NCBI RefSeq assembly: GCF_012844225.1
Contig: NZ_JABAGQ010000013.1
Coordinates: forward strand, 81,596-145,595
Origin: Rhodococcus sp. 105337
GTDB taxonomy: Bacteria > Actinomycetota > Actinomycetes > Mycobacteriales > Mycobacteriaceae
Length of the DNA: 64,000 nucleotides
Reading direction: 5' to 3'
Below are positions 27,049 to 35,833 of this stretch, in pieces. Made by a program: the position numbers and the translations under genes. The notes beneath the pieces are model-generated. The model searched no databases. It was not told the origin of the DNA and was given only the letters and a program-made list of their open reading frames with translations. Every line of letters begins with the position of its first letter. Within the stretch, counting starts at the first letter, position 1.

Positions 27049-29243
27049 GCCGGGACCCCCAGAATCAAGGCGGATGCCGCGACTGCGCGACGGCCGCGTT
27101 CGGCATCGAGTGCCGCAGAGGTGCGGTGCTGCTCGGGGCCCCCTCGCACGGCCCGGCCGAGCAGGCTGCGTTCCCCGTGCGCGAACGAACCGAACGTGCG
27201 TCGCAGCACGGGCAGGACGTCGACGAATTCCTCGGAGCGCAGATCCGACACCCACGTGTCGATCAGGGACAGCAGGTCGCGGTCGTGCACGAGCAGCAGC
27301 CCTCCACCGCCGACGAATCCGTCGATCCAGCGTGCCTTCGCGGCCGCCGTGGACCCGACCGACAACGCGCGGGCGACCCGCACAGCGGTCGCGCGCTCGT
27401 TCAATCTCCCCACATCGCGAAGCATCCGGACCGTCCGGCCGGTGAGCACGCCGTCGACATCGTCGCGGTCGCACACCGAAGCGAGCGTGTCGAGCCAGCG
27501 GTCCGTCGCGCCGGGATCGTCGCGCAGCGCCAGCGCCGTGTGCACCTCGTCGACGGCATTCCGCACCGTGTCGGCGGCGTCGGTGTCGAGCCCGGTGACG
27601 GCGGACGGCAGGCCCGCGCAGACGCGAGCGAGGACCGCATCGGCGACATGCACCAGCGAGGACAGATCGGTCCCGCGCACGTCGCCGTAGCGGACCGTAC
27701 GGATCAGCGACGGGAGTGCCGACATCAGATGCAGCACATCGTGATCGAGAGCGGCGGCCGCGTCGATCGCAGTGACCAGTTGGGGCACCGCGTCGCGCAG
27801 ATCCGCGAGCAATGCCTGTTCGAGCAGGTCGGTGACCTCGCCGAGCGTGGTGCCCGCGGTCCGGGCGCGGTCGAGCACCGTGGCGGATGCGGCGGCCTCG
27901 ACGGTGGTGCCCCACCGGGACGCCTCCACGATGGCGACCGCCAGTTCCGGATCCCATTGCAGCGACCAGGTCTCGCGAAACGTTCCCGTCGAACGCACCG
28001 CGCTCTCGGCCGGTAGCGCCCACTCGATCCCGAGCAGCGACAACTTGTGCAACAGGCGGGATCGTTGCAGATCGAGATCTTTGCGGAGGTCGAGGTCCAG
28101 CTTCTTGGCGATCGGGGCGCGTTTGAGCCGAAGGCTTTTCGAGCGCGCCTGCAGGTCGGCGTCCAGCGGAACCGTCGGGGTGTCCTCGGGGACCGCGCCG
28201 AGTGCTTCTCCGATCACGAGTGTGCGCGCCACGAAGTCGAGCAGCACCTCGTCGCCGTCGCACAGGACCGCACGGGTGGCCTCGACGGCCTCCGCCAAAC
28301 CGGGCACAGCGCGGCCGCGCAGCGCCGCGAGCGTATCGGCGAGGCGGGTGGCTTCGATGACATGCGCGCTCGAGACCGGGAGGTCTTCCTCGCGCAGCAC
28401 CCGCGCGACGCGGGTGAACCAGCGTGCGGTCGTGTCGTCCGGGTAGCGGAAGAGGTGGTCGTACCAGCCGGGCGAGGTGATGCCGGCGCCGTAGCCGGAC
28501 GCGGCAGAGAGCCGCGAATGGGTCCACGGCACCCACGTGAGCGCCGCTTTCACCTTCGGAAGACCTCTGAGCACGCGCGCGTCCGGCGCGGCCGGACCGA
28601 GCGGGCCGCTCAGGGCGGGCGCGTGCATCGCCCCGCACACGACGGCAATGTTGCGGGCGCCGGCCTTGACGGCCGTGCGCAACACCTGCCGCATGTGGGC
28701 TTCGCGGCGCGCCGTGTGCTCGTCGAGTTCCACGTCGGCGCGCAAGGCCGCCATCGCCGCAGTGATTTCGTCGAACGCTCCGGCCCCCGACTCCTCCTCC
28801 GCCGAGGCATGCTCGATCACGGCATCCCACCACTGCTCGAAGTCGTCGTAACCCGCCGCGGACGCCAGCGCTGCGAGCGGGTCGGTGCGCTCCGCGGATT
28901 CCGGAGAGCGGTCCGCGGCCAACGAGATTGCCGCCGGAAGGTCGCAGAAGCGCACGTCGGCGTCGTGCAGGATCGCCCAGCGCAATGCCTGCCACTCCGG
29001 CGAGAACGCCGCGAACGGCCAGAACGCCGCGCGCGCGGGTTCGTCACGCACGTAGGCGAGCAGCGCGACCGGCGGTTGCATCTCGTCGGATGCGGCCAGG
29101 GCGAGGAACGGATCGGCGTCGGCCGGTCCCTCGATCAGGACGGTGTCGGGCTCGAACTCCGCGAGGGCGCGCAGCACCGCGCGCGCCGACCCCGGCCCGT
29201 GGTGCCGGATGCCGAAGACCCGGATCTCGGCGCCGTCGCTCAC
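27045..29243 (-). CDS. DUF5682 family protein
   Basis: A 732-residue protein of the uncharacterised DUF5682 family. The N-terminus reads IRVFGIRHHGPGSARAVLRA with GIRHHGPGS at residues 11-19 and VLIEGP at 35-40. This 'G..H.......P..v.iE' arrangement recalls TIKI/TraB- and EreA-like domains, which use such His and Glu residues for metal-dependent chemistry (my inference). A later His-containing segment reads ARNIAVVCGAMHAPALSG. The remainder is helical. GTG at 29243 overlaps the AAA+ gene stop by GTGA. Its partners are the MoxR ATPase and VWA protein. Confidence 0.82.
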   Translation of the reverse strand: MSDGAEIRVFGIRHHGPGSARAVLRALAEFEPDTVLIEGPADADPFLALAASDEMQPPVALLAYVRDEPARAAFWPFAAFSPEWQALRWAILHDADVRFCDLPAAISLAADRSPESAERTDPLAALASAAGYDDFEQWWDAVIEHASAEEESGAGAFDEITAAMAALRADVELDEHTARREAHMRQVLRTAVKAGARNIAVVCGAMHAPALSGPLGPAAPDARVLRGLPKVKAALTWVPWTHSRLSAASGYGAGITSPGWYDHLFRYPDDTTARWFTRVARVLREEDLPVSSAHVIEATRLADTLAALRGRAVPGLAEAVEATRAVLCDGDEVLLDFVARTLVIGEALGAVPEDTPTVPLDADLQARSKSLRLKRAPIAKKLDLDLRKDLDLQRSRLLHKLSLLGIEWALPAESAVRSTGTFRETWSLQWDPELAVAIVEASRWGTTVEAAASATVLDRARTAGTTLGEVTDLLEQALLADLRDAVPQLVTAIDAAAALDHDVLHLMSALPSLIRTVRYGDVRGTDLSSLVHVADAVLARVCAGLPSAVTGLDTDAADTVRNAVDEVHTALALRDDPGATDRWLDTLASVCDRDDVDGVLTGRTVRMLRDVGRLNERATAVRVARALSVGSTAAAKARWIDGFVGGGGLLLVHDRDLLSLIDTWVSDLRSEEFVDVLPVLRRTFGSFAHGERSLLGRAVRGGPEQHRTSAALDAERGRRAVAASALILGVPA

Positions 29244-30340
29244 CCGGTGATCTCCCGGCATGCGCGATAGAAGTCCGCCCACTCGGGACGCTCCCGCACG
29301 ACCGCCTCGAGATATTCGTTCCACACCACGCGGTCGGCGACCGGGTCCTTCACCACCGACCCGAGGATGCCCGCGGCGATGTCGGTGGAGCGCAGGACTC
29401 CGTCACCGAAGTGCGCCGAGAGCGCCAGCCCACCGGTGACCACGGAGATCGCTTCGGCGGTCGACAAGGTGCCGGACGGCGACTTGAGTTTGGTGCGTCC
29501 GTCGGTGGTCACACCCTGGCGCAGTTCCCGGAACACAGTGACCACGCGCCGGATCTCCTCGGCGGCAGCAGGGATCTTCGGGAGTTCGAGCGAGGTTCCG
29601 AGTTGTTCGACGCGACGGGTCACGATCGCGACCTCGTCCTCTTCGCTGGCGGGCAGGGGGAGCACCACGGTGTTGAATCGTCGTCGCAGCGCCGAGGACA
29701 GTTCGTTGACGCCCCGATCGCGATCGTTGGCGGTGGCGATCACGTTGAAGCCCTTGCTCGCCTGCACTTCGATGCCGAGTTCGGCGACAGGCAGTGTCTT
29801 TTCCGACAGGATCGTGATGAGGGCGTCCTGCACGTCCGCGGGGATGCGGGTGAGTTCCTCGATGCGGGCGATGGCGCCGTCGCGCATCGCCGTCATGATC
29901 GGCGACGGGACGAGCGCGTCCGCAGACGGTCCTTCGGCGAGCAGTCGCGCGTAGTTCCAGCCGTAGCGGACCGAGTCCTCGGACGTGCCGGCGGTGCCCT
30001 GGACCAGTCGGGTCGACGACCCACTGATCGCCGCGGAAAGATGTTCGGACACCCACGTTTTGGCGGTACCCGGGACACCGAGCAGCAACAGTGCGCGGTC
30101 GGTGGCGAGGGTGGCCACCGCGACCTCCATCAGACGGCGCGGGCCCACATACTTGGGGCTGACGACGGTGCCGTCGGACAGTTCGCCGCCCAGCAGGTAC
30201 GTCACCACCGCCCAGGGCGACAGGTGCCAGGACGGCGGGCGGGGCCGGTCGTCGAGCCGCGCCAGCGCCGCGAGTTCGTGCGCGTACTGCTGCTCCGCAT
30301 GGGGGCGCAACAGCGTTGGTTCGGAAACGGCGTCGGTCAA
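29240..30340 (-). CDS. MoxR-family AAA+ ATPase
   Basis: 366 residues with Walker A GVPGTAKTW at about 88-96, a degenerate Walker B (GAIARIEELTR, glutamates in place of the usual DE), sensor 1 FNVIATANDRDRGVNEL and the arginine-finger region SALRRRFNTVVLPLP. MoxR ATPases remodel or insert metal into partner proteins together with VWA adaptors. ATG at 30340 overlaps the DUF5691 stop by ATGA; the downstream DUF5682 gene overlaps by GTGA. The Walker B change deserves note but is shared by some MoxR relatives. Confidence 0.9.
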   Translation of the reverse strand: MTDAVSEPTLLRPHAEQQYAHELAALARLDDRPRPPSWHLSPWAVVTYLLGGELSDGTVVSPKYVGPRRLMEVAVATLATDRALLLLGVPGTAKTWVSEHLSAAISGSSTRLVQGTAGTSEDSVRYGWNYARLLAEGPSADALVPSPIMTAMRDGAIARIEELTRIPADVQDALITILSEKTLPVAELGIEVQASKGFNVIATANDRDRGVNELSSALRRRFNTVVLPLPASEEDEVAIVTRRVEQLGTSLELPKIPAAAEEIRRVVTVFRELRQGVTTDGRTKLKSPSGTLSTAEAISVVTGGLALSAHFGDGVLRSTDIAAGILGSVVKDPVADRVVWNEYLEAVVRERPEWADFYRACREITG

Positions 30341-31761
30341 CTCAGCTCCTCGTGAAGGGTCTTGCGCAGGGTCAAGGTGTCGGCGGCCGTCGCGAACAGG
30401 TTCAGCCGGTCGAGGTGGTCGGTGCGGTTCGCGGCGTCGGCGAGCAGTTCGGTGAGCTCGAACGGCGCGCGATGCGCGATCAGGGTGAGGATCGTCCGGA
30501 ACGAGCGGACGCCGGTTCCCTCATCGCCGTACAGCGCGATGAGTACCTTCTCCGCCAGGTCCCGGGGCCACGGCGCGGGGAGAGCGCCGAGCAGGTCGGG
30601 GTCGAGCAGGGCGCGGCCGGCCGAGTCGCGCAGATGCGCCACCAGCACGGGGCGGGGCAGCGCCTGCGCGACGTCGGCACCGACCGTGCCGTCGCGGCGC
30701 AGCAGTGCGGCGGCCCATTCTCCGTTGCGATGCAGGGCAGTGGCCGCGGCCCAGCCCGCGTCGAGCGCCTCGCGTGCGGGTTCGCCGACGCGGTACCCGA
30801 GTACCTGCCGGGCGGTCGGAGCGATGTGCTGCCACGCGGACGGAGGAGCGGAGGACACGACCGTCGTCAGCCGGCGCATCGCGACACCACCCGGCCGGGA
30901 GGCGCCCTCGTCCACGCCGTCGCGCAGCGCTTCCGCGTCGAGTCGGTCCGGGACCTCGACCACGAGATCGCCGTCGTCGACGCGTGTCCACTCCCGCACC
31001 CGCCGGGACATCCGCTCGGCAAAATCGGAGTCGGGGAGGCGGCGCAGCAACCCGAGGGCGGTCGCGCGGACCTTGCGGCTGCGGTCGTCGAGCGCGTGCT
31101 CGAGCAAGGCTTCGTCGTGCTCGCCGAGGCCGTTCGTCAGCAGTTCGAGCAGCGCCGCTCGCTGCGCCGCCGTCTCCGACGACCACGACGCCGTCAGTCG
31201 CGCTGCGGCGGCATGGGGGTCGGCGGCCCGCGCCACCGCGAACCATCGGCGGCGCTGCGCAGGCGAGCCGTGCAGCCAGAGTCGTTCGTCGGCCGGGTCG
31301 GGTGTGACGAGGTGGGACCACTCCGGGTTGAGCGCCGCCACCCACTGGCCGCGGGCGCCGGCGAGGCGCAGCAGGTGCTCGCGGTGTGGGGTGTCGGGCG
31401 CGGCGAACCACAGCAGATCCACCACGATCTCGTGCGGTGCCCGGAACCGCTCGGCGAGCGCGAACCACTCCGGAAGAAGGGGCGAGCGGACGACGAGCAG
31501 TCCACGCAACCGCTCGGCTGCCGCCGGTGGGAGCGTGAGGCGGTCGTCGTCCGGGGCAGGGCTCGGCAGTGTGCGCACCGTGGGGAGGGTCGCGGCGGTG
31601 AGGAACGCGGACTCGAGGGCGGCGGCCGCGAGCAGACGCGAAGCCGGATCGCCGGTCAGCGCCGTCGCCGCGTCCGCGGTGTGCAGCGTCGACGTTGCCG
31701 GTGCCGAGCGGGCTGTGCCGAGCAGCGCCGCGGTCGACAGGGTTTCGAAGGTCTCCGTCAC
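30337..31761 (-). CDS. DUF5691 family helical-repeat protein
   Basis: A 474-residue protein beginning TETFETLSTAALLGTARS, the typical start of DUF5691 proteins. The body is made of alpha-helical, HEAT-like repeats (ALLELLTNGLGEHDEALLEH, KVRATALGLLRRLPDSDFAE) and has no catalytic motif that I can see. GTG at 31761 overlaps the SWIM gene's stop by GTGA. It is likely a scaffold or substrate-binding member of the operon; this is inference from fold and linkage. Confidence 0.82.
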   Translation of the reverse strand: MTETFETLSTAALLGTARSAPATSTLHTADAATALTGDPASRLLAAAALESAFLTAATLPTVRTLPSPAPDDDRLTLPPAAAERLRGLLVVRSPLLPEWFALAERFRAPHEIVVDLLWFAAPDTPHREHLLRLAGARGQWVAALNPEWSHLVTPDPADERLWLHGSPAQRRRWFAVARAADPHAAAARLTASWSSETAAQRAALLELLTNGLGEHDEALLEHALDDRSRKVRATALGLLRRLPDSDFAERMSRRVREWTRVDDGDLVVEVPDRLDAEALRDGVDEGASRPGGVAMRRLTTVVSSAPPSAWQHIAPTARQVLGYRVGEPAREALDAGWAAATALHRNGEWAAALLRRDGTVGADVAQALPRPVLVAHLRDSAGRALLDPDLLGALPAPWPRDLAEKVLIALYGDEGTGVRSFRTILTLIAHRAPFELTELLADAANRTDHLDRLNLFATAADTLTLRKTLHEELS

Positions 31762-33068
31762 AGTGACAACTCCTGTCCTGCCGTGAACAACGACGCCGGT
31801 GCCAGGCGGGTACCGTCCCAGTCTCCGCATACCGTCAGCGGGTGGCCACCCGCGACCGTGAGTAGTCGCCACCGCGTGTCGTCGTCACCGCCGAGCGGCA
31901 GCGCGCGACCGTGCCGGTCGACGAGGTGCCAGGACCCGTCCGATCCGACCGGAACCACGCTGTCGAGCAGCATCGGCCACGAGCGGATCCACGGGTCGGC
32001 GCCCAGCACACGGGCGTACTCGTCGAGTGCCGCATCGAAATCCGGTGCGGTCCCGGGCAAGGAGGCAGGCAGCGTGGTGAACGGTTCGGGATCGGCGTAC
32101 CGCTCGCCGACGAGCGCGCGGAGCGGTGCGGCACCGGGATAGAAATGCAGGTCGGCGTCGACGAGCATGCCCGGCGGGGGAGTCGCGTCGGGGAACCGGG
32201 CGGTGCCGTGGGAGAAATCCAGAAGGATCGCCCAGCGTCCGGTGTCGCGGCCACGTAACCACACCTTGCGGGTGAACAGTCGGCTGTCCTCGGAGATGCG
32301 GGTCGCGAGTACCTGCCATCGGTCGCGGACGGGCGGCTCGGAACGCACGTCGTCGGCGCGGGTGGGGAATCCGAGGTGGGTGCGCACCGACCGCGCGAGA
32401 GGGTCGGGCAGGTCGTCGATCTGCCGGTACGCGACCACCAGCAGATGCAGACGCGCGTACTCGGTGAGCACCCGGGCGGGCCAGTCCACCTCGGTCGCGA
32501 CGACCCCGGCGAGAGCGCGCAGTGTCGAGGCGACGCCGGGGACCTGCGCATCGACCATGCGAGCCGCGATGTCGTCGTAGGTGGAGTACCCGTGGTCGAC
32601 GGCACCGAGACCGCTGCGGATCCGGTCGGTCAGCCAGCGGTCGAGTTCGTCGAGCCCGGCGGCCGCGCGCTCGGCGCGGCGCTGGACGGTCGCCGGATCG
32701 GGAGCCTTTGCGGGTTCGTCGCCCGGCTCATCCGGGGGAGTGGTCTGCGCGGCGCGTGACGCGAGCCATTCGGTGACCGAGCCGGGTGGGTCAGCCTTCG
32801 GCACCATGCCGTCGGACCAGCGCATGAGCAGGGCGAGTGCGTGCTTGCACGGGAGTTTCCGGCTCGGGCACGTGCATGTGTAGGCGGGGCCGTCGAGGTC
32901 GATCGCGGTGCGGTAGACAGCGGTGCCCCGGCCGCGGCATTCGCCCCAGAGCGCGCCGTCCTGCCGCCCCGTATCGATCCACCCCGACACCAGTCCGCGC
33001 GCAGCGGTCAGCGAGGACGGATCAGGTGCGGCGGCAGCGATCCGATCGGGGGGCCAGGGGCTTGTCAC
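31758..33068 (-). CDS. SWIM zinc-finger protein, first gene of MoxR/VWA operon
   Basis: A 436-residue protein whose N-terminal third carries a SWIM zinc finger, CxC (Cys65, Cys67) with CxH (Cys74, His76) in YTCTCPSRKLPCKHALALLM. SWIM domains bind DNA or proteins. The C-terminal two thirds (ARVLTEYARLHLLVVAYRQI, RKVWLRGRDTGRWAILLDFS) have no recognised enzyme motif. It heads a minus-strand operon in which every junction is a 4-nt overlap. The start lies 43 nt downstream of the bioQ stop. Confidence 0.85.
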   Translation of the reverse strand: MTSPWPPDRIAAAAPDPSSLTAARGLVSGWIDTGRQDGALWGECRGRGTAVYRTAIDLDGPAYTCTCPSRKLPCKHALALLMRWSDGMVPKADPPGSVTEWLASRAAQTTPPDEPGDEPAKAPDPATVQRRAERAAAGLDELDRWLTDRIRSGLGAVDHGYSTYDDIAARMVDAQVPGVASTLRALAGVVATEVDWPARVLTEYARLHLLVVAYRQIDDLPDPLARSVRTHLGFPTRADDVRSEPPVRDRWQVLATRISEDSRLFTRKVWLRGRDTGRWAILLDFSHGTARFPDATPPPGMLVDADLHFYPGAAPLRALVGERYADPEPFTTLPASLPGTAPDFDAALDEYARVLGADPWIRSWPMLLDSVVPVGSDGSWHLVDRHGRALPLGGDDDTRWRLLTVAGGHPLTVCGDWDGTRLAPASLFTAGQELSL

Positions 33069-33110
33069 GTCCTGAGAACGTACGGCAGGGTTCCGACAGC
33101 GACCGAATCG

Positions 33111-33737
33111 TCAGGATGTGGCACGGGTGTTCAAACGCCTCCGGATGCCGTCGACGAAGAGTGTCAGGCCGAAGTCGAAACGGATGGCGGGATCACCGTC
33201 GAGGAGATCGTCGTCCGAGGTCGGCGCCGTCTCCGTCGCGACATCGGGCGATACCGGCCCCCGCGTCAGCGCGCCGAGTTCGGCGAGTTGCGCGCGGGAC
33301 TGCTCGTCGACGGTGTGGCCGAGTACATAGTGCAGCAGCGCGTAACCGGCGAGTTCGGCGTGCGCGCGGGAAAGCCCTCCGCGCTGCGCCGCGGCGACGA
33401 ACGCATCGCGGGCGCGGGAAGTGGTCAGCCGCGACGCGTAGGTGGATGCGACGAGTTCGGCGCCGTCGCGATGGGCGAGCAGAGCGGAGCGCAACCGGTG
33501 GGCGAGTTCGGTGAGCGCATCGTCCCAGTCGGGGGAGTCCGGTTCCGCGTCGACGCCGTCGAGGATGCGGTCGGCCATCGCGCCGAGAAGAGTCTGTTTG
33601 TTGGGGAAATGCCAGTACAGCGCGCCGGGCTGAACGCCGAGCGAGGTGGCGAGCTTGCGCATTGTGAGGTCGCCGAGCCCGTATTCGTCGAGGATCGCCA
33701 TGGCGCCGTCGAGAACGTCGCCGCGTCGCAACTGCAC
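33111..33737 (-). CDS. bioQ: TetR-family repressor of biotin genes (BioQ-like)
   Basis: 208 residues. The N-terminal TetR helix-turn-helix reads LGDLTMRKLATSLGVQPGAL followed by YWHFPNKQTLL; the C-terminal domain is of the TetR_C type (RLRSALLAHRDGAELVASTY, GYALLHYVLGHTVDEQ). GTG at 33737 has AGGAG 8 nt upstream; an in-frame GTG at 33800 would add 21 residues but has no such site. It is divergent from bioB with two palindromic operators between them, and a third at bioF. In corynebacteria and mycobacteria this regulator represses biotin genes, probably sensing biotin status indirectly. The call rests on linkage and operators. Confidence 0.82.
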   Translation of the reverse strand: MQLRRGDVLDGAMAILDEYGLGDLTMRKLATSLGVQPGALYWHFPNKQTLLGAMADRILDGVDAEPDSPDWDDALTELAHRLRSALLAHRDGAELVASTYASRLTTSRARDAFVAAAQRGGLSRAHAELAGYALLHYVLGHTVDEQSRAQLAELGALTRGPVSPDVATETAPTSDDDLLDGDPAIRFDFGLTLFVDGIRRRLNTRATS

Positions 33738-33806
33738 CGTGTCCGCTCCTGTCCGTCCCGCTGTGTCTGGGCCTCCCGTTGACAGTATCGGACCCCCCAC
33801 CTAACC

Positions 33807-33835
33807 TGAACGCCGTTCAATTGAACACCGTTCAA
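33807..33835. promoter_or_regulatory. Tandem BioQ operators in the bioQ-bioB intergenic region
   Basis: Two palindromes with cores TGAAC-gcc-GTTCA (33807-33819) and TTGAAC-acc-GTTCAA (33821-33835), centres 15 bp apart. Both share the core of the bioF operator. They lie 24 nt before the bioB GTG and about 70 nt before the bioQ GTG, placed to control both directions. Confidence 0.85.
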
Positions 33836-33858
33836 GTTTTCTCATGTCAGGAGACGCA

Positions 33859-34872
33859 GTGACCCAGGCGCCCGCTCGCACCGACATCCTCGACCTCGCT
33901 CGCGACCAGGTACTCCGGGGCGGGGTCGGGTTCGACCGCGACCGGATGCTCGACGTGCTCCGCCTGCCCGACTCCCGGCTCGAGGAACTACTCGACGTCG
34001 CGCACGACGTCCGCATGGCGTGGTGCGGACCGGAGGTGGAGGTCGAAGGCATCGTCAGCCTCAAGACCGGCGGCTGCCCCGAGGACTGCCACTTCTGCTC
34101 CCAGTCCGGCCTGTTCGCCTCACCGGTGCGCGCCGCGCGCCTCGACATCCCGTCGCTCGTGGAAGCCGCCAAGCAGACTGCCAAGACCGGCGCCACCGAG
34201 TTCTGCATCGTCGCCGCCGTGCGCGGCCCCGACGAGCGGTTGATGGCCCAGGTCGCCGCCGGCGTCGAGGCGATTCGCAACGAGGTCGACATCCAGGTCG
34301 CGTGTTCCCTCGGCATGCTCACCCAGGACCAGGTCGACCAACTCGCGGCCATGGGCGTCCACCGCTACAACCACAACCTCGAAACCGCGCGCTCGTACTT
34401 CAACCACGTCGTCACCACCCACACCTGGGAGGAACGATTCGAGACACTCCGCATGGTGAAAGAGGCCGGCATGGAGGTGTGCTGCGGCGGCATTCTCGGG
34501 ATGGGCGAAACCTTGGAGCAGCGAGCAGAATTCGCGGCTGACCTCGCGTCGGTCGAACCCGACGAGGTGCCGCTGAACTTCCTCGATCCGCGGCCCGGCA
34601 CGCCGTTTGCGGATCGGGAGGTGCTCCCGGCCACCGAGGCACTCAAGGCGATTGCGGCATTCCGGCTCGCCCTGCCGCGCACCATCCTCCGGTTCGCCGG
34701 CGGCCGCGAAATCACCCTCGGTGATCTCGGTGCGAAGCAGGGCATGCTCGGCGGCGTCAACGCCGTCATCGTCGGCAACTACCTCACCACCCTCGGGCGT
34801 CGTGCCGAAACCGACCTCGACCTGCTCGTCGATCTGCGGATGCCGATCAAGGCACTCGGCGAAAGTATCTGA
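33859..34872 (+). CDS. bioB: Biotin synthase
   Basis: Radical SAM enzyme that inserts sulfur into dethiobiotin to make biotin. 337 residues from GTG at 33859, which has AGGAG 5 nt upstream; ATG at 33844 is an alternative without a ribosome binding site. The [4Fe-4S]-SAM motif is CxxxCxxC at Cys73, Cys77 and Cys80 ([12 protein letters not shown]). Other features are [35 protein letters not shown] and [20 protein letters not shown] with the [2Fe-2S]-ligand arginine. bsaP follows after one base. Confidence 0.96.
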   Translation: MTQAPARTDILDLARDQVLRGGVGFDRDRMLDVLRLPDSRLEELLDVAHDVRMAWCGPEVEVEGIVSLKTGGCPEDCHFCSQSGLFASPVRAARLDIPSLVEAAKQTAKTGATEFCIVAAVRGPDERLMAQVAAGVEAIRNEVDIQVACSLGMLTQDQVDQLAAMGVHRYNHNLETARSYFNHVVTTHTWEERFETLRMVKEAGMEVCCGGILGMGETLEQRAEFAADLASVEPDEVPLNFLDPRPGTPFADREVLPATEALKAIAAFRLALPRTILRFAGGREITLGDLGAKQGMLGGVNAVIVGNYLTTLGRRAETDLDLLVDLRMPIKALGESI

Positions 34873-34873
34873 C

Positions 34874-35074
34874 GTGTTCGACGCGTACACCGGTGCCGAA
34901 CTCGTCGACGGTCTCGAGGTCGAGAGCCGCCGGGGAGTTCGGCTGGGTCTCGAACCACCCCGGTACTGCACGCTGTGTGGTCGGCGGATGGTCGTGCAGG
35001 TCATCCCCGACGGATGGTGGGCGCGGTGTTCACGCCACGGCATCATCGATTCGTCCCGCAACGAGCAACGCTGA
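34874..35074 (+). CDS. bsaP: Biotin synthase auxiliary protein
   Basis: A 66-residue protein starting at GTG 34874, one base after the bioB stop. It has Cys32 and Cys35 ([10 protein letters not shown]) and Cys52 with His55 (ARCSRHG), a likely metal or Fe-S site. Size, motif and position match the small BsaP protein found next to bioB in mycobacteria, where it is reported to support BioB activity. Assignment is by position and cysteine pattern. Confidence 0.85.
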   Translation: MFDAYTGAELVDGLEVESRRGVRLGLEPPRYCTLCGRRMVVQVIPDGWWARCSRHGIIDSSRNEQR

Positions 35075-35085
35075 CCGGAAGGCGA

Positions 35086-35667
35086 TCAGAGGTCCGAATT
35101 CGGCGAGGAAGGTGGTACCTGCCGGACGACGCGGGCGGGCACGCCCGCAGCCACCACGTTCGGCGGCAGATCGCGCGTCACCACCGCTCCGGCCCCGACA
35201 ACAGTGTTCTCGCCGATCGTCACTCCGGGACAGACGATCACGCCGCCCCCCAGCCACACGTTGTCGCCGATGGTGATCGGTTCGGCAGCTTCCCATTTCG
35301 CGCGCCGCAGTTCGGCATCGAGAGGGTGGGTGGGTGTGAGCAACTGGACGTTGGGTCCGATCTGCACATCGGCGCCGATCGAGATCCGCGCGACGTCCAG
35401 CATGACCGCTCCGAAGTTGACGAAGGTTCGCGGCCCGATCGTGATGTTGTATCCGTAGTCCACATACAGCGGGGCGCGCACTTCGGCACCCTCGCCCAAT
35501 GATCCGACCAGGGCCGCCAAGATCGCTCGCCGGGCTGCGGGATCCGTGACGCTCGACGAATTGAACTTCTCGCTCAGTTCCGCTGCGCGCGACGCGTCGG
35601 CAACGAGTTCGGGGTCGTCCGCGATATACAGTTCGCCCGCCAGCATGCGTTGCTTCTGACCTGTCAC
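35086..35667 (-). CDS. Maltose/galactoside O-acetyltransferase family protein
   Basis: 193 residues of the NodL/LacA/Maa hexapeptide acetyltransferase type. The N-terminal helical cap (QRMLAGELYIADDPELV) precedes left-handed beta-helix repeats (ITIGPRTFVNFGAVMLD, ITIGDNVWLGGGVIVCPGVT, IGENTVVGAGAVVTRDLPPN) and the terminal GVPARVVR. The catalytic histidine lies in LLTPTHPLD. It transfers acetyl from acetyl-CoA to a sugar hydroxyl; the acceptor is unknown. GTG at 35667 follows AAGGAG. Convergent with bsaP. Confidence 0.9.
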   Translation of the reverse strand: MTGQKQRMLAGELYIADDPELVADASRAAELSEKFNSSSVTDPAARRAILAALVGSLGEGAEVRAPLYVDYGYNITIGPRTFVNFGAVMLDVARISIGADVQIGPNVQLLTPTHPLDAELRRAKWEAAEPITIGDNVWLGGGVIVCPGVTIGENTVVGAGAVVTRDLPPNVVAAGVPARVVRQVPPSSPNSDL

Positions 35668-35833
35668 ATCGCTCCTTCCTCGACCGTGAGATTCACACGG
35701 ACATCGGTAGGTCCACACGTGAAAGCTACGCTGCCGACCGCGCCGAGCGTGCTCTACGGGAATATCGCGCCCGCCATCCCGTCCGTCCGGTGGGCATTCT
35801 GCTTTTGGCCCGGCCGGATCCAATAGTGCTGGG

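Noticed and set aside
25897..28995. A 1032-codon single reading frame covering the VWA gene and extending into the DUF5682 region
   Set aside because: The N-terminal 649 residues are Arg/Ala-rich shadow of DUF5682; the real VWA gene starts at 27048 with an ATGA overlap.
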